A DNA stretch of 64,000 bases from CAVUCH01 sp963763095 (GCA_963763095.1 CAVXNR010000028.1:124001-188000); one strand, 5' to 3'. Counted from the first letter of the stretch, positions 1-11,514 are shown. Notes: generated from the sequence alone by a model not told the origin. Numbers and translations: made by a program.

Positions 1-2455
1 GCTCAAGCTCACGCCCGGCTTCAGATCGAATGAGATCGACGTGGACGCGAACTGGCCCCAGTGGCTCACCCGGTCCGGGGCCGCCGCGTGCTCGTACCGG
101 CTGAACGCCGAGAGCGGCACCCGGTCGCCCGACGAAGAGATGACATACAGGCGATCGAGCGCCTCGGGCCCCTGCGCCTGCTCTGGCTCAACCTCCATCA
201 CGACGCGGTACTGGTTCAGCGCGTTGTAGATCGTCGACACCTGCCGCTGGCCGAAGGCATTGTTGAGCGTCTGGGTCACCGTGTTCATCTCGACGCCCAG
301 GCGGCGGGCTTCGGCGCGGTCGACGTTCAGTGCCACCTGCTGGCTCGTCACCAGCTCGTCGTCGAAGCCCGTCAGCTCCGGCAATTGCGCCAGCGCCTTG
401 CTCACGCGCTCGGCCCACGTGCGCAGCAGGCGCGTGTCATCGGCCAGCAGCGTGTACTGGTACCCGCCACCACCCTGACCACGGCCGCCGAAGCGGATGT
501 CCTGGTCGACGAACATCCACAGGCGCGCGCCGGGCACCTTCGGAAGGGTGGTCCGCAGGCGCTCCACGACCACCTGCGCCGAGACCTTGCGTTCGGCGAG
601 GGGCTTCAGGCGGACGAACGTCCAGGCGTTGTTGATCCCCCGGCCGCCTCCGATGTACCCACCAACGCTCTCGACGGCCGGGTCGGCGAGCACTGCCCGC
701 CGGAACTGGTCGATCTTGGGCTGCATGACCTGGAACGACAGGCCATCGTCTCCGCGTATGAAGCCGCCAATCTGCCCCGTGTCCTGCTGTGGCAGAAAGC
801 TCTTCGGCGCTGTCATGTAGAGGTGCACGTTGAGCGCCATCACCCCGAGCAGCAGGCAGACGACGAGCGGCGCATGCCGCGAGCGCCCATCCGAGGGTGC
901 TGTCGTACCCTCGCCGCAGCCGGCCGAACGCCGCCTCGCTCGCGCGCTGAAATGGGTTCAGCTGCCCGTGCCGGCGGTCCCGAGCCAGCGCGCGCACAGC
1001 ATCGGGGTGAGCGTGAGCGAGACGAACAGCGAGATCGTGATTGCGGCCACGAGCGTAATCGAGAACTCGCGGAACAAGCCGCTCGACGATGCCGCCCATG
1101 AACAGGATCGACACGAACACCGCGGCGAGCGCCAGGTTCATCGAGAGCAACGTCGACCCGACCTCCCGCGCGCCGACGAGCGCCGCCTCGAAGGGCGACT
1201 TCCCCATCTCGACGTGACGCGAGATGTTCTCGAGCACCACGATTGCGTCGTCCACGACCAGGCCCGTGGCGACGATGAGCGCCATGAGCGACAGGTTGTT
1301 GAGGGAGAACCCCCACAGGTACATGACCGCGAAGCTGCCGACGAGCGCGATGGGCACGGCGGCGACCGGGATGGCAGCCGCTCGCACGCTGGCGAGGAAC
1401 AGCAGCACGACGAGGATCACGAGCGCCACGGCGATGAGCAGGGTGCGCTCCGCGTCGTGCAGCGTGGCGCGGATGCTGGGCGACCGATCGCTTGCGATGC
1501 TGAGGTCGACGTCGGCGGGCAGGAACGCCCGGAGGGTCGGACAGCTGCTCGTGGATCGCATCCGCCGTCTTGATGATGTTGGCGTCCGGCTGCCGGCTGA
1601 TGACCAGCAGGATGGCCGGATCGTTGTTGAAGAATCCCGTGTTGAATCGGTCCTCGACGTCGTCGAGCACCCGCGCCACGTCCGAGAGGCGCACCGGCGG
1701 CGCCGTCACGGTAGCGGATGATCAGCGGCTGGTAGTCGGCGGCCTTGGCGAGCTGATCGCTCGCCTGGACCTGCCAGGACTGCTGCCCCTCCTCGACTAC
1801 CCCTTTTGGCCGCAGCAGGTTGGCGCCGGTGATCGCCTGGCGCACGTCGTCGAGCGAGATGCCGTACTGGGTGAGCGCGTTCGGCTCGAGCTCGACGCGC
1901 ACCGCCGGCAGCGACCCGCCGCCGACGGTGACGTCGCCTACGCCGGTGACCTGCGCGACCTTCTGCGCGAGGACCGTCGAGGCGAGATCGTAGATCTCGC
2001 TCGGGGTCTTCGTCTTCGAGGTCAGCGCCAGGATCATGATCGGCGCCTGTGACGGGTTCATCTTCCGGTAGCTGGGCATCCCGGGCATCGCGCTCGGCAG
2101 CAGCGACCGTGAGGCGTTGATGGCCGGCCTGCACCTCGCGCGCAGCCGCGTTGATGTCCTTCCCGAGATCGAACTGGAGGTTGATGCGCGTCGAGCCCTG
2201 CGAGCTCCACGAGGTGATCTCGTTCACCCCGGCGATGGTGCCGAGCGCCCGCTCGAGCGGGGTTGCCACCGACGACGCCATCGTCTCGGGGCTGGCCCCG
2301 GGGAGGCTGGCGCTGACCATGATCGCCGGGAAGTCCACCTGCGGCAGCGGCGACACCGGCAGCGTCGTGAACGCAACCGCACCCGCGAGCACGATCGACA
2401 GGTTGAGCAGCGTCGTCGTGACAGGGCGTCCGATGAAGGGTGACGACAGGCTCAT
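1..2455 (-). CDS. mdtC: RND multidrug efflux permease, MdtC-like (partial, frameshifted)
   Basis: Inner-membrane RND permease of a tripartite proton-driven efflux pump; it runs off the left edge after about 818 of an expected ~1025 residues. It begins MSLSSPFIGRPVTTTLL, the N-terminal signature of AcrB-type pumps, followed by LPQVDFPAIMVSASLPGASPE. The TM4 motif GLVVDDAIVVLENI, with the proton-relay aspartate pair, is present. The ATG at 2455 lies 23 bp after mdtB and has a GAGGG box upstream. The reading frame changes near 2120, 1705, 1540, 1075, 960 and 885, but conserved RND sequence continues on both sides of every change, so the gene was recently intact or is intact and miscalled. The order mdtA-mdtB-mdtC and best resemblance to MdtC rather than AcrB are inferred from recalled family sequences. 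Confidence 0.85.
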
Positions 2456-2478
2456 GCGGCCCTCACGCGGTACCGGGG

Positions 2479-5400
2479 TCAGCCACGAACGAGGGCTGGC
2501 GCGACCGCCCACCGCCGTCCGAGCCGATCGAAGAACAGATAGATCACCGGCGTCGTGAAGAGCGTCAGCACCTGGCTGACGAGCAGGCCGCCCACCATGA
2601 CGATGCCGAGCGGCTGCCGCAACTCGGCGCCGGAGCCCGATGCGAACATCAGGGGCAGGGCGCCAAACAGCGCCGCGAGCGTCGTCATCATGATCGGGCG
2701 GAACCGCAGCAGCGCCGCCTGGTAGATCGCGTCTCGCGGCGCCATCCCCTGCGTGCGCTCGGCGTCGAGCGCGAAGTCGATCATCATGATCGCGTTCTTC
2801 TTCACGATCCCGATCAGCAGGATGATGCCGATGACGGCGATGAGGCTCAGGTCGCGCCCCGTCAGCAGCAGGGCGAGCAGAGCGCCCACACCGGCCGACG
2901 GCAGCGTCGACAGGATGGTGATTGGGTGGACGTAGCTCTCGTAGAGCACGCCGAGCACGATGTACATCGTGACGATTGCCGCCAGGATGAGCAGCAGCGT
3001 GCTGTCGAGCGAGGCGCGGAACGCCTCAGCGGCTCCCTGGAAGCGCGTCTGGATGCTTGCCGGCATGCCGAGCTCGCGCTGCGCCTTTTCGATGGCCGCC
3101 ACGGCCGCTCCCAGCGATGCGTTCGGGCCGAGGTTGAACGAGAGCGTCACCGCCGGGAACTGACCCGAGTGGCTGATGACCAGCGGCGTGTAGCGCTCCT
3201 CGACCGACGCGATACTCGCGAGCGGAATCTGGCCGCGCCTGTTGTTCCTCCTGCTCGCCCCAGCGTCGGCCGCCATCGGCGCTCGCCACATGAATCTGAC
3301 CGAGCGCGTCGGGCCCCAGCTGGTAGCGCGGCGCCGCCTCGAGCACCACGCGGTACTGGTTCGCCTGCGTGTAGATCGTCGAGATCAGCCGCTGGCCGAA
3401 CGCGTCGTACAGCGCATCGTCGATCGCGGAGACGCTGACACCGACACGGCTCGCGGCATCGCGATCGACGTTCAGGAACGCCTGCAGCCCGCGGTCCTGC
3501 AGGTCGCTCGCCACATCGAGCAGTTCAGGCGCGGCGCGGAGGCGATCCACCAGCTTCGGCACCCACTCGCTGAGCCGGGTCGGCGTCGGGATCCTCCATG
3601 ATGAACTGGAACTGCGTGCGGCTGACGCGGTCCTCGATCGTCAGGTCCTGTACCGGCTGCAGGTAGACCGCGATGCCGCGCCACCTCCTGCAGGCGCGTA
3701 CGGAGAGTGGCGATGATCTCCGTCGCCGTGCGCGTCCGCCGGTCGTGCGGCGCCAGCGTGATGAGCATGCGGCCGCTGTTCAGCGTCGCGTTGCTGCCGT
3801 CCACTCCGATGAACGACGAGAGGCCGGTCACATCCGGCTCGGCCAGCATCGCCCGGGCCGCCGCCTGCTGCCGCTCGACCATGGCCTCGAACGAGACCGA
3901 TTGCGGCGCCTCGGTGATCGCCTGGATGGCGCCGGTGTCCTGGACGGGGAAGAACCCCTTCGGCACTGCGACGTAGAGGACCACCGTCAGGGCCAGGGTC
4001 GCGAGCGCCACGAGCAGCGTCAGCGGCTGGTGTCCGAGCACCCACTGCAGCTGCCGCCCGTACGCGTGGATCATCCAGTCGAGCACCGCGCCGCTCTTCC
4101 TGTAGAACCAGCCCTCCTCGTGGGCGCGCACGTGCCTGAGCAGCCGCGCGCTCATCATCGGCGTGAGCGTGAGCGACACCACCAGGGAGATGAGGATCGA
4201 GACCGCGAGCGTGATGGCGAACTCGCGAAAGAGGCGCCCGACGACGTCCGCCATGAAGAGCAGCGGGATGAGCACCGCGATGAGCGAGATGGTGAGGGAG
4301 ATCAGCGTGAACCCGATCTCCCGGGACCCGATCAGCGCCGCCCTGAATGGCGTCTCGCCTTCCTCTATGTGTCGCGCGATGTTCTCCATCATGACGATCG
4401 CGTCGTCCACGACGAAGCCGGTCGCGATGGTGAGCGCCATGAGCGTCAGGTTGTTCACCGAGAACCCGGCGAGGTACATCACGCCGAAGGTCCCGATTAG
4501 CGACAGCGGCACCACGACACTGGGGATGACGGTCGCCGGGACGTTCCTGAGGAACAGGAACGTGACGAGGACGACGAGCCCGACGGCAAAGACGAGCTCG
4601 TGCTGCACGTCGCGCACCGATGCCCGGATGGTCTCGGTGCGATTGCTGATGACGTCCACCTGCAACGTGGACGGCAGGCTGGCCGTGAGCGTCGGCAGCA
4701 GCTCGTGCACGCGGTCGACGACGGCGATGACATTGGCGCCGGGTTGGCGCTGAACGTTGACGAGCACCGCCGGCAACTCGTTCGCCCACGCCGCCAGGCG
4801 GCGGTTCTCAGCCCCGTCCACGACGTCCGCCACATCGGAGAGCCGGAGCGGCGCGCCGTCACGGTAGGCGACAATCAGGTCCTTGTACGCGGCCGGCGAC
4901 CGGAGTTGATCGTTCGCGTCGAGCATGAACGACCGCTCGGGACCATCGAAGTTGCCCTTCGGCTGGTTCACATTGGCCGCGGACACCACCTCTCGCAACG
5001 ACTCCAGGTTCAGGTTGTGCGCGGCGAGCGCCTGCGGGTTCGCCTGGATGCGTACCGCCGGCCGCTGGCCGCCAGCGATGCTGACGAGCCCTACGCCGGG
5101 CAGCTGCGAGAGCTTCTGCGCCACGCGCGTATCGACGAGGTCGTGCACCTGCGGCAGCGGCACCGTCTTCGAGGTGATCGCGAGGGTCAGCACCGGCGTA
5201 TCGGCCGGGTTGACCTTGTTGTAGACCGGCGGCTGCGGCAGGTCGTTCGGCAGCAGGGTGTTCGCGGCGTTGATGGCGGCCTGCACCTCCTGCTCCGCGA
5301 CGTCGAGCGGCTTCTCCAGGGCGAAGCGGAGTGTGATCACCGATGCGCCGCCCGAGCTCGTGGACGACATCTGGTCGAGCCCGGGCATCTGTCCGAACTG

Positions 5401-5607
5401 ACGCTCGAGCGGTGCCGTCACGCCACTCGTCATCACCTCCGGGCTGGCGCCCGGGTAGAACGTGAGCACGCGGATGGTCGGGTAATCGACCTGCGGCAGT
5501 GCCGAAACCGGCAGCAGCCCGTACGCAAGCAGACCCGAGATCAGCACCGCTGCCATCAGCAGCGCCGTGGCGACAGGCCGTTCGATGAACGGGCGCGAAA
5601 TGTTCAC
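2479..5607 (-). CDS. mdtB: RND multidrug efflux permease, MdtB-like (frameshifted)
   Basis: Full-length RND permease (~1042 residues, the usual MdtB length) starting MNISRPFIERPVATALL at a GTG that overlaps the mdtA stop as GTGA. The motif FVVDDAIVMMENI carries the TM4 aspartate pair. The stretch AFGQRLISTIYTQANQYRVV closely matches E. coli MdtB, which is why it is called MdtB. Three frame changes are visible, near 3685, 3580 and 3245; for example the first splits the block that should read GIAVYLQPVQDLTIEDR. The C-terminal part (RPIMMTTLAALFGALPLM, then VLTLFTTPVIYLFFDR) is intact. Its partners are the MdtA-like adaptor upstream and MdtC downstream; MdtB and MdtC form a heterotrimer in E. 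coli. No outer-membrane channel gene lies in the window. Confidence 0.88.
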
Positions 5608-6845
5608 CGGTTGCCACCCCGCCGTGCGGCCGCTCTTCGGGCCGGTGGTGGCGCGGGGGAGGGCGCGGCGTTCGGTGATGACCTCGACCTTCGCGCCTTC
5701 CGTGAGCTCGTCAACCCCTCGAGAACGATCCGCTCGGCGCCCTCGAGGCCAGACGTGACCGCCACCCGATCGCCTTCGGCGGGCCCGAGCGCAATGCGCT
5801 TGATTGTGACCGTGCTATCCGGCTTCACCGCATAGACAAACGTCCCGAACGAGGCGCGCTGCACGGCGGCCGATGGAATCACCGTGGCGTTCTCGAGGGT
5901 GTTCACACGCAATCGGATGTTCACGAACTGGTTGGGAAACAACTGCTCCTGCTCGTTGGCGAACCGCGCGCGCAGCTTGATCGTGCCCGTGGCCGTATCG
6001 ATTTGGTTGTCCATGGTCTGCAACGTGCCCTCGGCCAGCAGCACTTTCTCGGAACGATCCCACGCCTGCACCGGCCGGCGTTCTCCCTGCCGCAGGCCGG
6101 CGAGCACCGCGGGCAGCTCGGCCTCCGGTACCGTGAAGAGCACGGAGATGGGCCGCATCTGCGTGATGACGACGAGCCCGTTGGCGTCGCCCGCTCGAAT
6201 CAGGTTACCCGCGTCCACCTGCCGGAGTCCCAGCCGGCCCTCGATGGGAGCAACAATCCGCGTGTACGCGAGCTGCAGCCGGGCGGTGTTCACCTGCGCC
6301 TCGTTTGCCTGAAGCGCACCCTTGTACTGCTGCACCAGCGCTTCCTGCGTCGTCACCTGCTGCTGGGTGATCAACCCCTCGCTCACGAGACGCTGGTACC
6401 TGGCGAGGTCGCCCTCGGCGTTCTTCAGCCGCGCGCGGTTCTCCTCGAGTTGCCCCTGCGCCTGCGACAGCTGGACCTGGTAAGGCCGCGAATCGATTTC
6501 GGCGAGCAGGTCTCCTGTCGAGACGTGCTGTCCTTCCGTGAACAACACGCGCACGAGCTCCCCGTCGAGCCGGCTGCGGACCGTGACGGTGTTGAACGGG
6601 GTGACCGTGCCGAGCGCGCGGACGTCCACGTCGATATCGGCCTTCTGCACGGGCACGACACGCACCGACACAACCTCGTTCGGACCGCCGCCGAAGCGCC
6701 CGCGCGGAGGGCTCGGTGGAGCGGCGCCGCGCCCCCAGTACCAATACGCGGCAGCGCCGGCGCCAAGAAGCAGGAAGCCCACGATCCACAGGCGGACACT
6801 GGAAGCGGCGGGAGCGCGCACTGTCGCGGTTTCAGAGCTGGTCAT
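5604..6845 (-). CDS. mdtA: RND efflux periplasmic adaptor (membrane fusion protein), MdtA-like
   Basis: Periplasmic adaptor that links the RND permease to the outer-membrane channel. An N-terminal hydrophobic segment (LWIVGFLLLGAGAAAYWYW) anchors or exports it. The lipoyl half-motifs (TVRSRLDGELVRVLFTEGQ, then IVAPIEGRLGLRQVDAGNLI) flank an alpha-helical hairpin, and DNQIDTATGTIKLRARF and LFPNQFVNIRL match MdtA. The ATG at 6845 was chosen because AAGGA precedes it; a GTG at 6875 is possible. Near the C-terminus about 14 residues are out of frame: the adjacent frame there reads DELTEGAKVEVITE, which is what the family predicts, after which the original frame's Pro/Ala-rich tail resumes. This is a compensated double indel. 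It is the first gene of an mdtABC-like operon, with a GTGA overlap to mdtB. Confidence 0.92.
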   Translation of the reverse strand: MTSSETATVRAPAASSVRLWIVGFLLLGAGAAAYWYWGRGAAPPSPPRGRFGGGPNEVVSVRVVPVQKADIDVDVRALGTVTPFNTVTVRSRLDGELVRVLFTEGQHVSTGDLLAEIDSRPYQVQLSQAQGQLEENRARLKNAEGDLARYQRLVSEGLITQQQVTTQEALVQQYKGALQANEAQVNTARLQLAYTRIVAPIEGRLGLRQVDAGNLIRAGDANGLVVITQMRPISVLFTVPEAELPAVLAGLRQGERRPVQAWDRSEKVLLAEGTLQTMDNQIDTATGTIKLRARFANEQEQLFPNQFVNIRLRVNTLENATVIPSAAVQRASFGTFVYAVKPDSTVTIKRIALGPAEGDRVAVTSGLEGAERIVLEGLTSSRKARRSRSSPNAAPSPAPPPARRAAARRGGNR

Positions 6846-7078
6846 GGACGGTGTCGAATCCTTCGAGAGCAGCACCCCGTTATTTCATCGCGGCGGGGGC
6901 GGCGAGTGTTTAGGACGATGTAATGACTTTGTTAAGGATGTAAAACCACCGTAGAGGCTCGCCAGGGGACCATCTTCATGGTCACATACTGGGGCTTTTA
7001 CCGCCATCGGTCCAACCTTCCGTCGGACAACTTGTTCTCCTGTCGAAGGTGCGTTCAGTCGCTGGCGATGGTCCGCGT

Positions 7079-9424
7079 ATGATGCCGGTCGTGCCACTCA
7101 CGCCCAACCGCAGCCAGCTCAGCCTATTCTCGTCGGCAACGATCGTTCTGTACGCGCTCGTCCCGGCGCTGGCCGTGGGCGTCACGGCATCCGCGACGAT
7201 ACCCGTTCGAGACGCGAGGCCTTCCCCGCTCGCGCTCTCGGCGGACCCGAGCCCGAATGAAGACCTGAACTCCCGATCTCCGGTGGTGCGGCGCGAGGCA
7301 TCAGCATGGGCAGTGCTCGCTGAGGGTGAGCGCTCCGACGACCGCCGCCTCGGCCCACTCCGGACACTCGACACGCACTGCCCGTTTACACCGCCGGCCA
7401 CCCTCGATGACTGGCAGCACAGGGCTGTCTCACTGCGGCGTCAGCTGCAGGTCGCGCTGGGGCTCTGGCCCGTGCCGACGCGCTCACCTCTCAACGCGCG
7501 GGTGCACGGCACCGTCGATCGCGCCGGCTACGTCATCGACAAGGTGGTGTTCGAGAGCATCCCGGGGCACTTCGTCACGGGCAATCTGTACCGCCCGAAA
7601 GGCAAGCCTGGCCGTCTCGCCGCGGTGCTCTCGCCGCACGGTCACTGGCCTGGTGGCCGCTTCCAGCACGCTGGGTCGAAAGAGGCGCGGGAAGCGATTG
7701 CGAGCGGAGCCGAGCCGTTCGACTCAGCCGCCCGCCATCCGCTGCAGGCCCGTGCCGTGCACCTGGCCCGCCTCGGCGTGGTCACGTTCTTCTACGACAT
7801 GGAAGGCTACGCCGACAGCGTGCAGATCCCCCGCGCGGTCACGCACGAGTTGAAGGGGCCACGGCCGCAGATGCACGATTCGAAGGCGTGGGGTCTCTAT
7901 AGTCCCCAGGCCGAGCTGCACCTGCAGAGCGTAATGGGACTGCAGACGTGGAACGCGATCCGTGCGCTCGACTACCTCGTGAGCCGCGACGACGTGGATG
8001 CGTCCCGAATCGGGGTGACCGGTGAAAGCGGCGGCGCCACACAGACAATGATGGTTGCCGCTCTCGACGAGCGGCCAGCCGCGTTCTTCCCGGCCGTAAT
8101 GGTCTCGACGCACATGCAAGGCGGCTGCACGTGCGAGAACGCCAGCTATCTTCGCATCGGCACCAGCAATGCCGAGATCGCCGCGCTCGCGGCGCCTCGT
8201 CCGGTCGGGATGACGGCTGCGGACGACTGGACGAAGGAGTTTGCCACCGACGGCTATCCCGACGTGCAGCGGGTGTTTGCACTGGCCGGCGCACCCGACC
8301 ACGTGCTGCTGCGCCCGTTCCTGCAGTTCGGCCACAACTACAACGGTGTCTCGCGTGCGGTGATGTACGACTGGTTCAACCGGCACCTGCGCCTGGGGTA
8401 CAACGAGGTGCCGCGCGAGCAACCGTTCGTCCCATTGAGCGTCAACGAGGCGAGCGTGTGGGATGCCGGTCATCCCAAGCCGCCAGCTGGCGAGGCACAC
8501 GAGCGCGCGCTCCTGACGTGGCTGACTCGGGATGCGGCAGCCGCGCTTGGAGCGCTTGCACCCCGGGACACCGCGGCGAGCGCCCGGTTCACAGAGGTGG
8601 TCGGCGGCGCCTTCGAGGTGGTGCTCGGCGGCGCGATCTCGTCGCGTGACGAGGTGCGGTTCGACGAGCGCGCCACCATACCGGCAGACAGCGGCACCAT
8701 CACCACCGGTCTGCTTCGACGGGCATCGAGCGGCGCTGCGCTTCCGGGGCTGCTGTGGTCGCGCGGACCGGCACGTGGTATGGCGGTACTGATATCGCCG
8801 GACGGCAAGGCGGCCATGCAAGGCGGAGCGGGTGCCGCATCCTCTCCGGTTGTGCGGTTGCTGGCGGCCGGTTATGACGTCTTCGGGATCGACGTGCTCG
8901 GGCAGGGCGAGTTGCGGAGCGCGTCAGCGAGATTCGACCCCGTGCGGCTGGCGAGCGAGCGGGCGCACGCGGGGTTCACGTTCGGCTACAACCTGCCGGT
9001 GCCTGCGGAACGGGTGCAGGACGTCCTGACCGCGATCCGCTTCGCGCGCAATCGGGTCGGGGCCACCGGACGAGTTCTACTCATCGCCTCGGGACCCGCG
9101 GCCGCCTGGGCTGCCGGCGCGAGGGCGCTGGCACCGGCCGATGTCGATCGCGCCGTGCTCGATCTCCAGGGCTTCCGTTTCGCCGCGGTGGACCGGATCG
9201 ACGCACCAGATTTTCTGCCCGGCGCAGCGAAATACGGCGACGTCCCCGCGTTGCTGGCGCTGTCCTCACCGCGCGAGCTGTGGATTCGCGAGCAGGCCGA
9301 TGTGGCGCGCGGCTCCCTCGGCATCGTCACCGGCACGTACGGGGCGAAGGGTGCCGCGGCGCAGCTCACGATCGCGGCGTCCGGGGCCACTCTGGACGAT
9401 GGCATCGCGTGGGCCGTGCGTTGA
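7079..9424 (+). CDS. Secreted two-domain alpha/beta hydrolase (acetylxylan-esterase-like)
   Basis: Predicted exported hydrolase of about 781 residues. A hydrophobic segment (SSATIVLYALVPALAVGVTA) near the N-terminus fits a signal peptide. The first hydrolase domain has the nucleophile elbow G-E-S-G-G (Ser near residue 317) and a likely catalytic His in FGHNYN (near residue 417), in the arrangement of the large acetyl-xylan-esterase-like hydrolases common in Acidobacteria and Planctomycetes. The C-terminal ~280 residues look like a second alpha/beta hydrolase fold (GYDVFGIDVLGQGELRS) whose elbow region reads LIASGPAAAW, so it lacks an obvious nucleophile. The ATG at 7079 was chosen over a GTG at 7049; neither has a strong ribosome site. 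The substrate is unknown. It converges on pepF with a 24-bp gap. Confidence 0.75.
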   Translation: MMPVVPLTPNRSQLSLFSSATIVLYALVPALAVGVTASATIPVRDARPSPLALSADPSPNEDLNSRSPVVRREASAWAVLAEGERSDDRRLGPLRTLDTHCPFTPPATLDDWQHRAVSLRRQLQVALGLWPVPTRSPLNARVHGTVDRAGYVIDKVVFESIPGHFVTGNLYRPKGKPGRLAAVLSPHGHWPGGRFQHAGSKEAREAIASGAEPFDSAARHPLQARAVHLARLGVVTFFYDMEGYADSVQIPRAVTHELKGPRPQMHDSKAWGLYSPQAELHLQSVMGLQTWNAIRALDYLVSRDDVDASRIGVTGESGGATQTMMVAALDERPAAFFPAVMVSTHMQGGCTCENASYLRIGTSNAEIAALAAPRPVGMTAADDWTKEFATDGYPDVQRVFALAGAPDHVLLRPFLQFGHNYNGVSRAVMYDWFNRHLRLGYNEVPREQPFVPLSVNEASVWDAGHPKPPAGEAHERALLTWLTRDAAAALGALAPRDTAASARFTEVVGGAFEVVLGGAISSRDEVRFDERATIPADSGTITTGLLRRASSGAALPGLLWSRGPARGMAVLISPDGKAAMQGGAGAASSPVVRLLAAGYDVFGIDVLGQGELRSASARFDPVRLASERAHAGFTFGYNLPVPAERVQDVLTAIRFARNRVGATGRVLLIASGPAAAWAAGARALAPADVDRAVLDLQGFRFAAVDRIDAPDFLPGAAKYGDVPALLALSSPRELWIREQADVARGSLGIVTGTYGAKGAAAQLTIAASGATLDDGIAWAVR

Positions 9425-9448
9425 CAGCGCCGATCGGCGCCGGCTCGA

Positions 9449-11326
9449 TCACCGCGCCAGCAGCTTGTCCATCTCGTCCATGACCCGGTTCATCTTCTGA
9501 ATGGTCAAATCGAGCGGCTCTCTGCTCGTCATGTCGACGCCCGCGTCCTCCAGCAGCTCGATCGGATACTTCGACCCGCCAGCCGCGATGAAAGCACGAT
9601 AGCGCTCGACGGCTCCCGGGTCCCGTGCCAGCACCTTCTCGGACAGCGCCGACGAGGCCGTGAACGACGTGGCGTACTGGTACACGTAGAAGGGGTTGTA
9701 GAAGTGGGCGATGAACTCCCACTCGTGTGCGACGTAGTCGTCGACCGTGCAGACGCCCGCGTCGTGCCCGTAGTAGCGGCGTGTGATCTCCAGATACAGG
9801 CGGCTGAGGGCCTCGCCCGTGATCGGCTGGCCCTTTTCGCCCATCTCGTGCATGCGCAACTCGAACTCGGCGAACTGTGTCTGCCGGAACACGGTGCCCT
9901 TCAGACCCTCCAGATAGTTCCCGAGCACGGATAGCCGGATGTTCCGGTCCGTGATCTGCTGCAGCATGCGGTCGACCAGCAGCGCCTCGTTGAACGTAGA
10001 GGCGACCTCCGCCACGAAAATCGGGTAACCGGCGGTCGGGAACGGCTGCGTCTTGTTCGAGAACCAGCTGTGCATCGCGTGCCCGAGCTCGTGCGCCAGC
10101 GTGGACATGTCGGTGTACTGGCCGTTGTAGTTCAGCAGCAGGTACGGGTGCACGTCGTAGGCGCTCCCGTTCATGTACGCACCGCTGCGCTTTCCGGTCG
10201 CGGGATACAGGTCCATCCAGCGCCCGTCGAAAGCCATGTCGAGCGCCTGCACGTAGTCCGGGCCCAGGATGGCAACCGCGTCCTTGATCTGGGCGCGCGC
10301 CTGCTCGACGGTATATTCGAGCGGCACGTTCGCGACGAGGGGCGCGTAGAGGTCGTAGTAGTGCAGCGCGTCGACGCCGAGCATGCGCTTCCGAAGCTGA
10401 AGGTAGCGATGGAAGGCGGGCAGATGCCGATTCACGCCGTCTACCAGCTCGTGATACACCGCCACAGGGATTCTCGACTCGTCGAGCGCGCGCTCCAGGG
10501 ACGAGCCGTAGCGTCGGGCCCGGGTCAGGAAAAGCGCCTGCTCCACATTGGTGTTCATGGCCGCACCGAGCGTGCGATTGAACTGCGACAACGTTCCAAA
10601 GAACGCTTCCATCACCTTCCGGCGATCGTCTCGATTGGCGGAGGCCCGGGCGGCGGAGAAGGCGGACACATCGAGCCGCACGTCGTGGCCGTCGGCGAGC
10701 TTCACCGTCGGATACGGCAGGTCCGCATTGAGGAACACTCTCGCGCTGCCGCTCGCGCCTGCGGTCATGGGCCCGGTCAGCGCGATCAGTTGTTCCTCCG
10801 CCTCGGTGCGCGTATGCGGCTTGCGTCGGAGGACATCACGCAGATACTGGCGGTGCGGTGCGAGGCCGGGCTCCTGCGCCATGAACCGCTCCACCATGGC
10901 TGGATCCATCGCCAGAATATCGGGCTCCAGAAACGCCCACGCCGTCGCGAACTGGGCGGCGAGCTGCGACATCTGCTGTACGAGGCCCTGGTTCTTCGCG
11001 ACACGCGTGTCCTGATCGGCGGCCAGGCTGGCGTAAACGGACAGGCGCTGGAACCGCTTCACCTCCGCGGCCTGCGCATCGAGCGCCCTGGCCATCTGCG
11101 AGGCGCCATCCCCGAGCGTCCCCTTGAACGCACTCGCCTGCGGTATGTCCGCCGCGAGCCGCTCCTTCTCGGCGGCCCAGGCCATGTCGTCCGGGTACAG
11201 CTCGGCCAGGTTCCACCGATACGCTTCGGGAATCGCGTCCCCCGTACGGACCTGCGCGACGAGGGGTGTGATGACGATCAGCATCAGCGGGACGAGAGCG
11301 AACAGCAAGGCGGAAAGCGAACGCAT
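9449..11326 (-). CDS. pepF: Oligoendopeptidase F, M3 metallopeptidase, exported
   Basis: Zinc oligopeptidase of family M3 (PepF/thimet group), 625 residues. The gluzincin motif HELGH lies near residue 410 in STLAHELGHAMHSWFS, and the downstream glutamate ligand is expected in AEVASTFNEALL. Start at ATG 11326 is supported by GGAGG eight bases upstream; the frame remains open upstream, but that stretch lacks family sequence. The N-terminus (MRSLSALLFALVPLMLIVIT, then PLVAQ) looks like a signal peptide, so the enzyme probably works in the periplasm, unlike the cytoplasmic PepF of Gram-positives. It would cleave short peptides. The body of the gene is intact and ends close to the convergent hydrolase gene. 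Confidence 0.92.
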   Translation of the reverse strand: MRSLSALLFALVPLMLIVITPLVAQVRTGDAIPEAYRWNLAELYPDDMAWAAEKERLAADIPQASAFKGTLGDGASQMARALDAQAAEVKRFQRLSVYASLAADQDTRVAKNQGLVQQMSQLAAQFATAWAFLEPDILAMDPAMVERFMAQEPGLAPHRQYLRDVLRRKPHTRTEAEEQLIALTGPMTAGASGSARVFLNADLPYPTVKLADGHDVRLDVSAFSAARASANRDDRRKVMEAFFGTLSQFNRTLGAAMNTNVEQALFLTRARRYGSSLERALDESRIPVAVYHELVDGVNRHLPAFHRYLQLRKRMLGVDALHYYDLYAPLVANVPLEYTVEQARAQIKDAVAILGPDYVQALDMAFDGRWMDLYPATGKRSGAYMNGSAYDVHPYLLLNYNGQYTDMSTLAHELGHAMHSWFSNKTQPFPTAGYPIFVAEVASTFNEALLVDRMLQQITDRNIRLSVLGNYLEGLKGTVFRQTQFAEFELRMHEMGEKGQPITGEALSRLYLEITRRYYGHDAGVCTVDDYVAHEWEFIAHFYNPFYVYQYATSFTASSALSEKVLARDPGAVERYRAFIAAGGSKYPIELLEDAGVDMTSREPLDLTIQKMNRVMDEMDKLLAR

Positions 11327-11514
11327 CCAGGCATCCTCCGGGCCACCTGCACTGCCGGGCCCAGTGCAGCCGCGACCGCGAGGCGCACGTGACAGGATAA
11401 CCAATCGGCCGTGTCTTGCTTCTGGCCTTCTGCTCGACCGCCCGCCTTGCGGCTCCAGCACGCGGCTTCCAGATCGAGGCGGGCGTTATGATGACGGCCA
11501 CCATGGAGGTTCCG

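Noticed and set aside
2479..5607. Programmed ribosomal frameshifting in mdtB
   Set aside because: There are several shifts at unrelated sites without a slippery sequence or downstream structure in common, and other genes show the same pattern. Indels are more likely.
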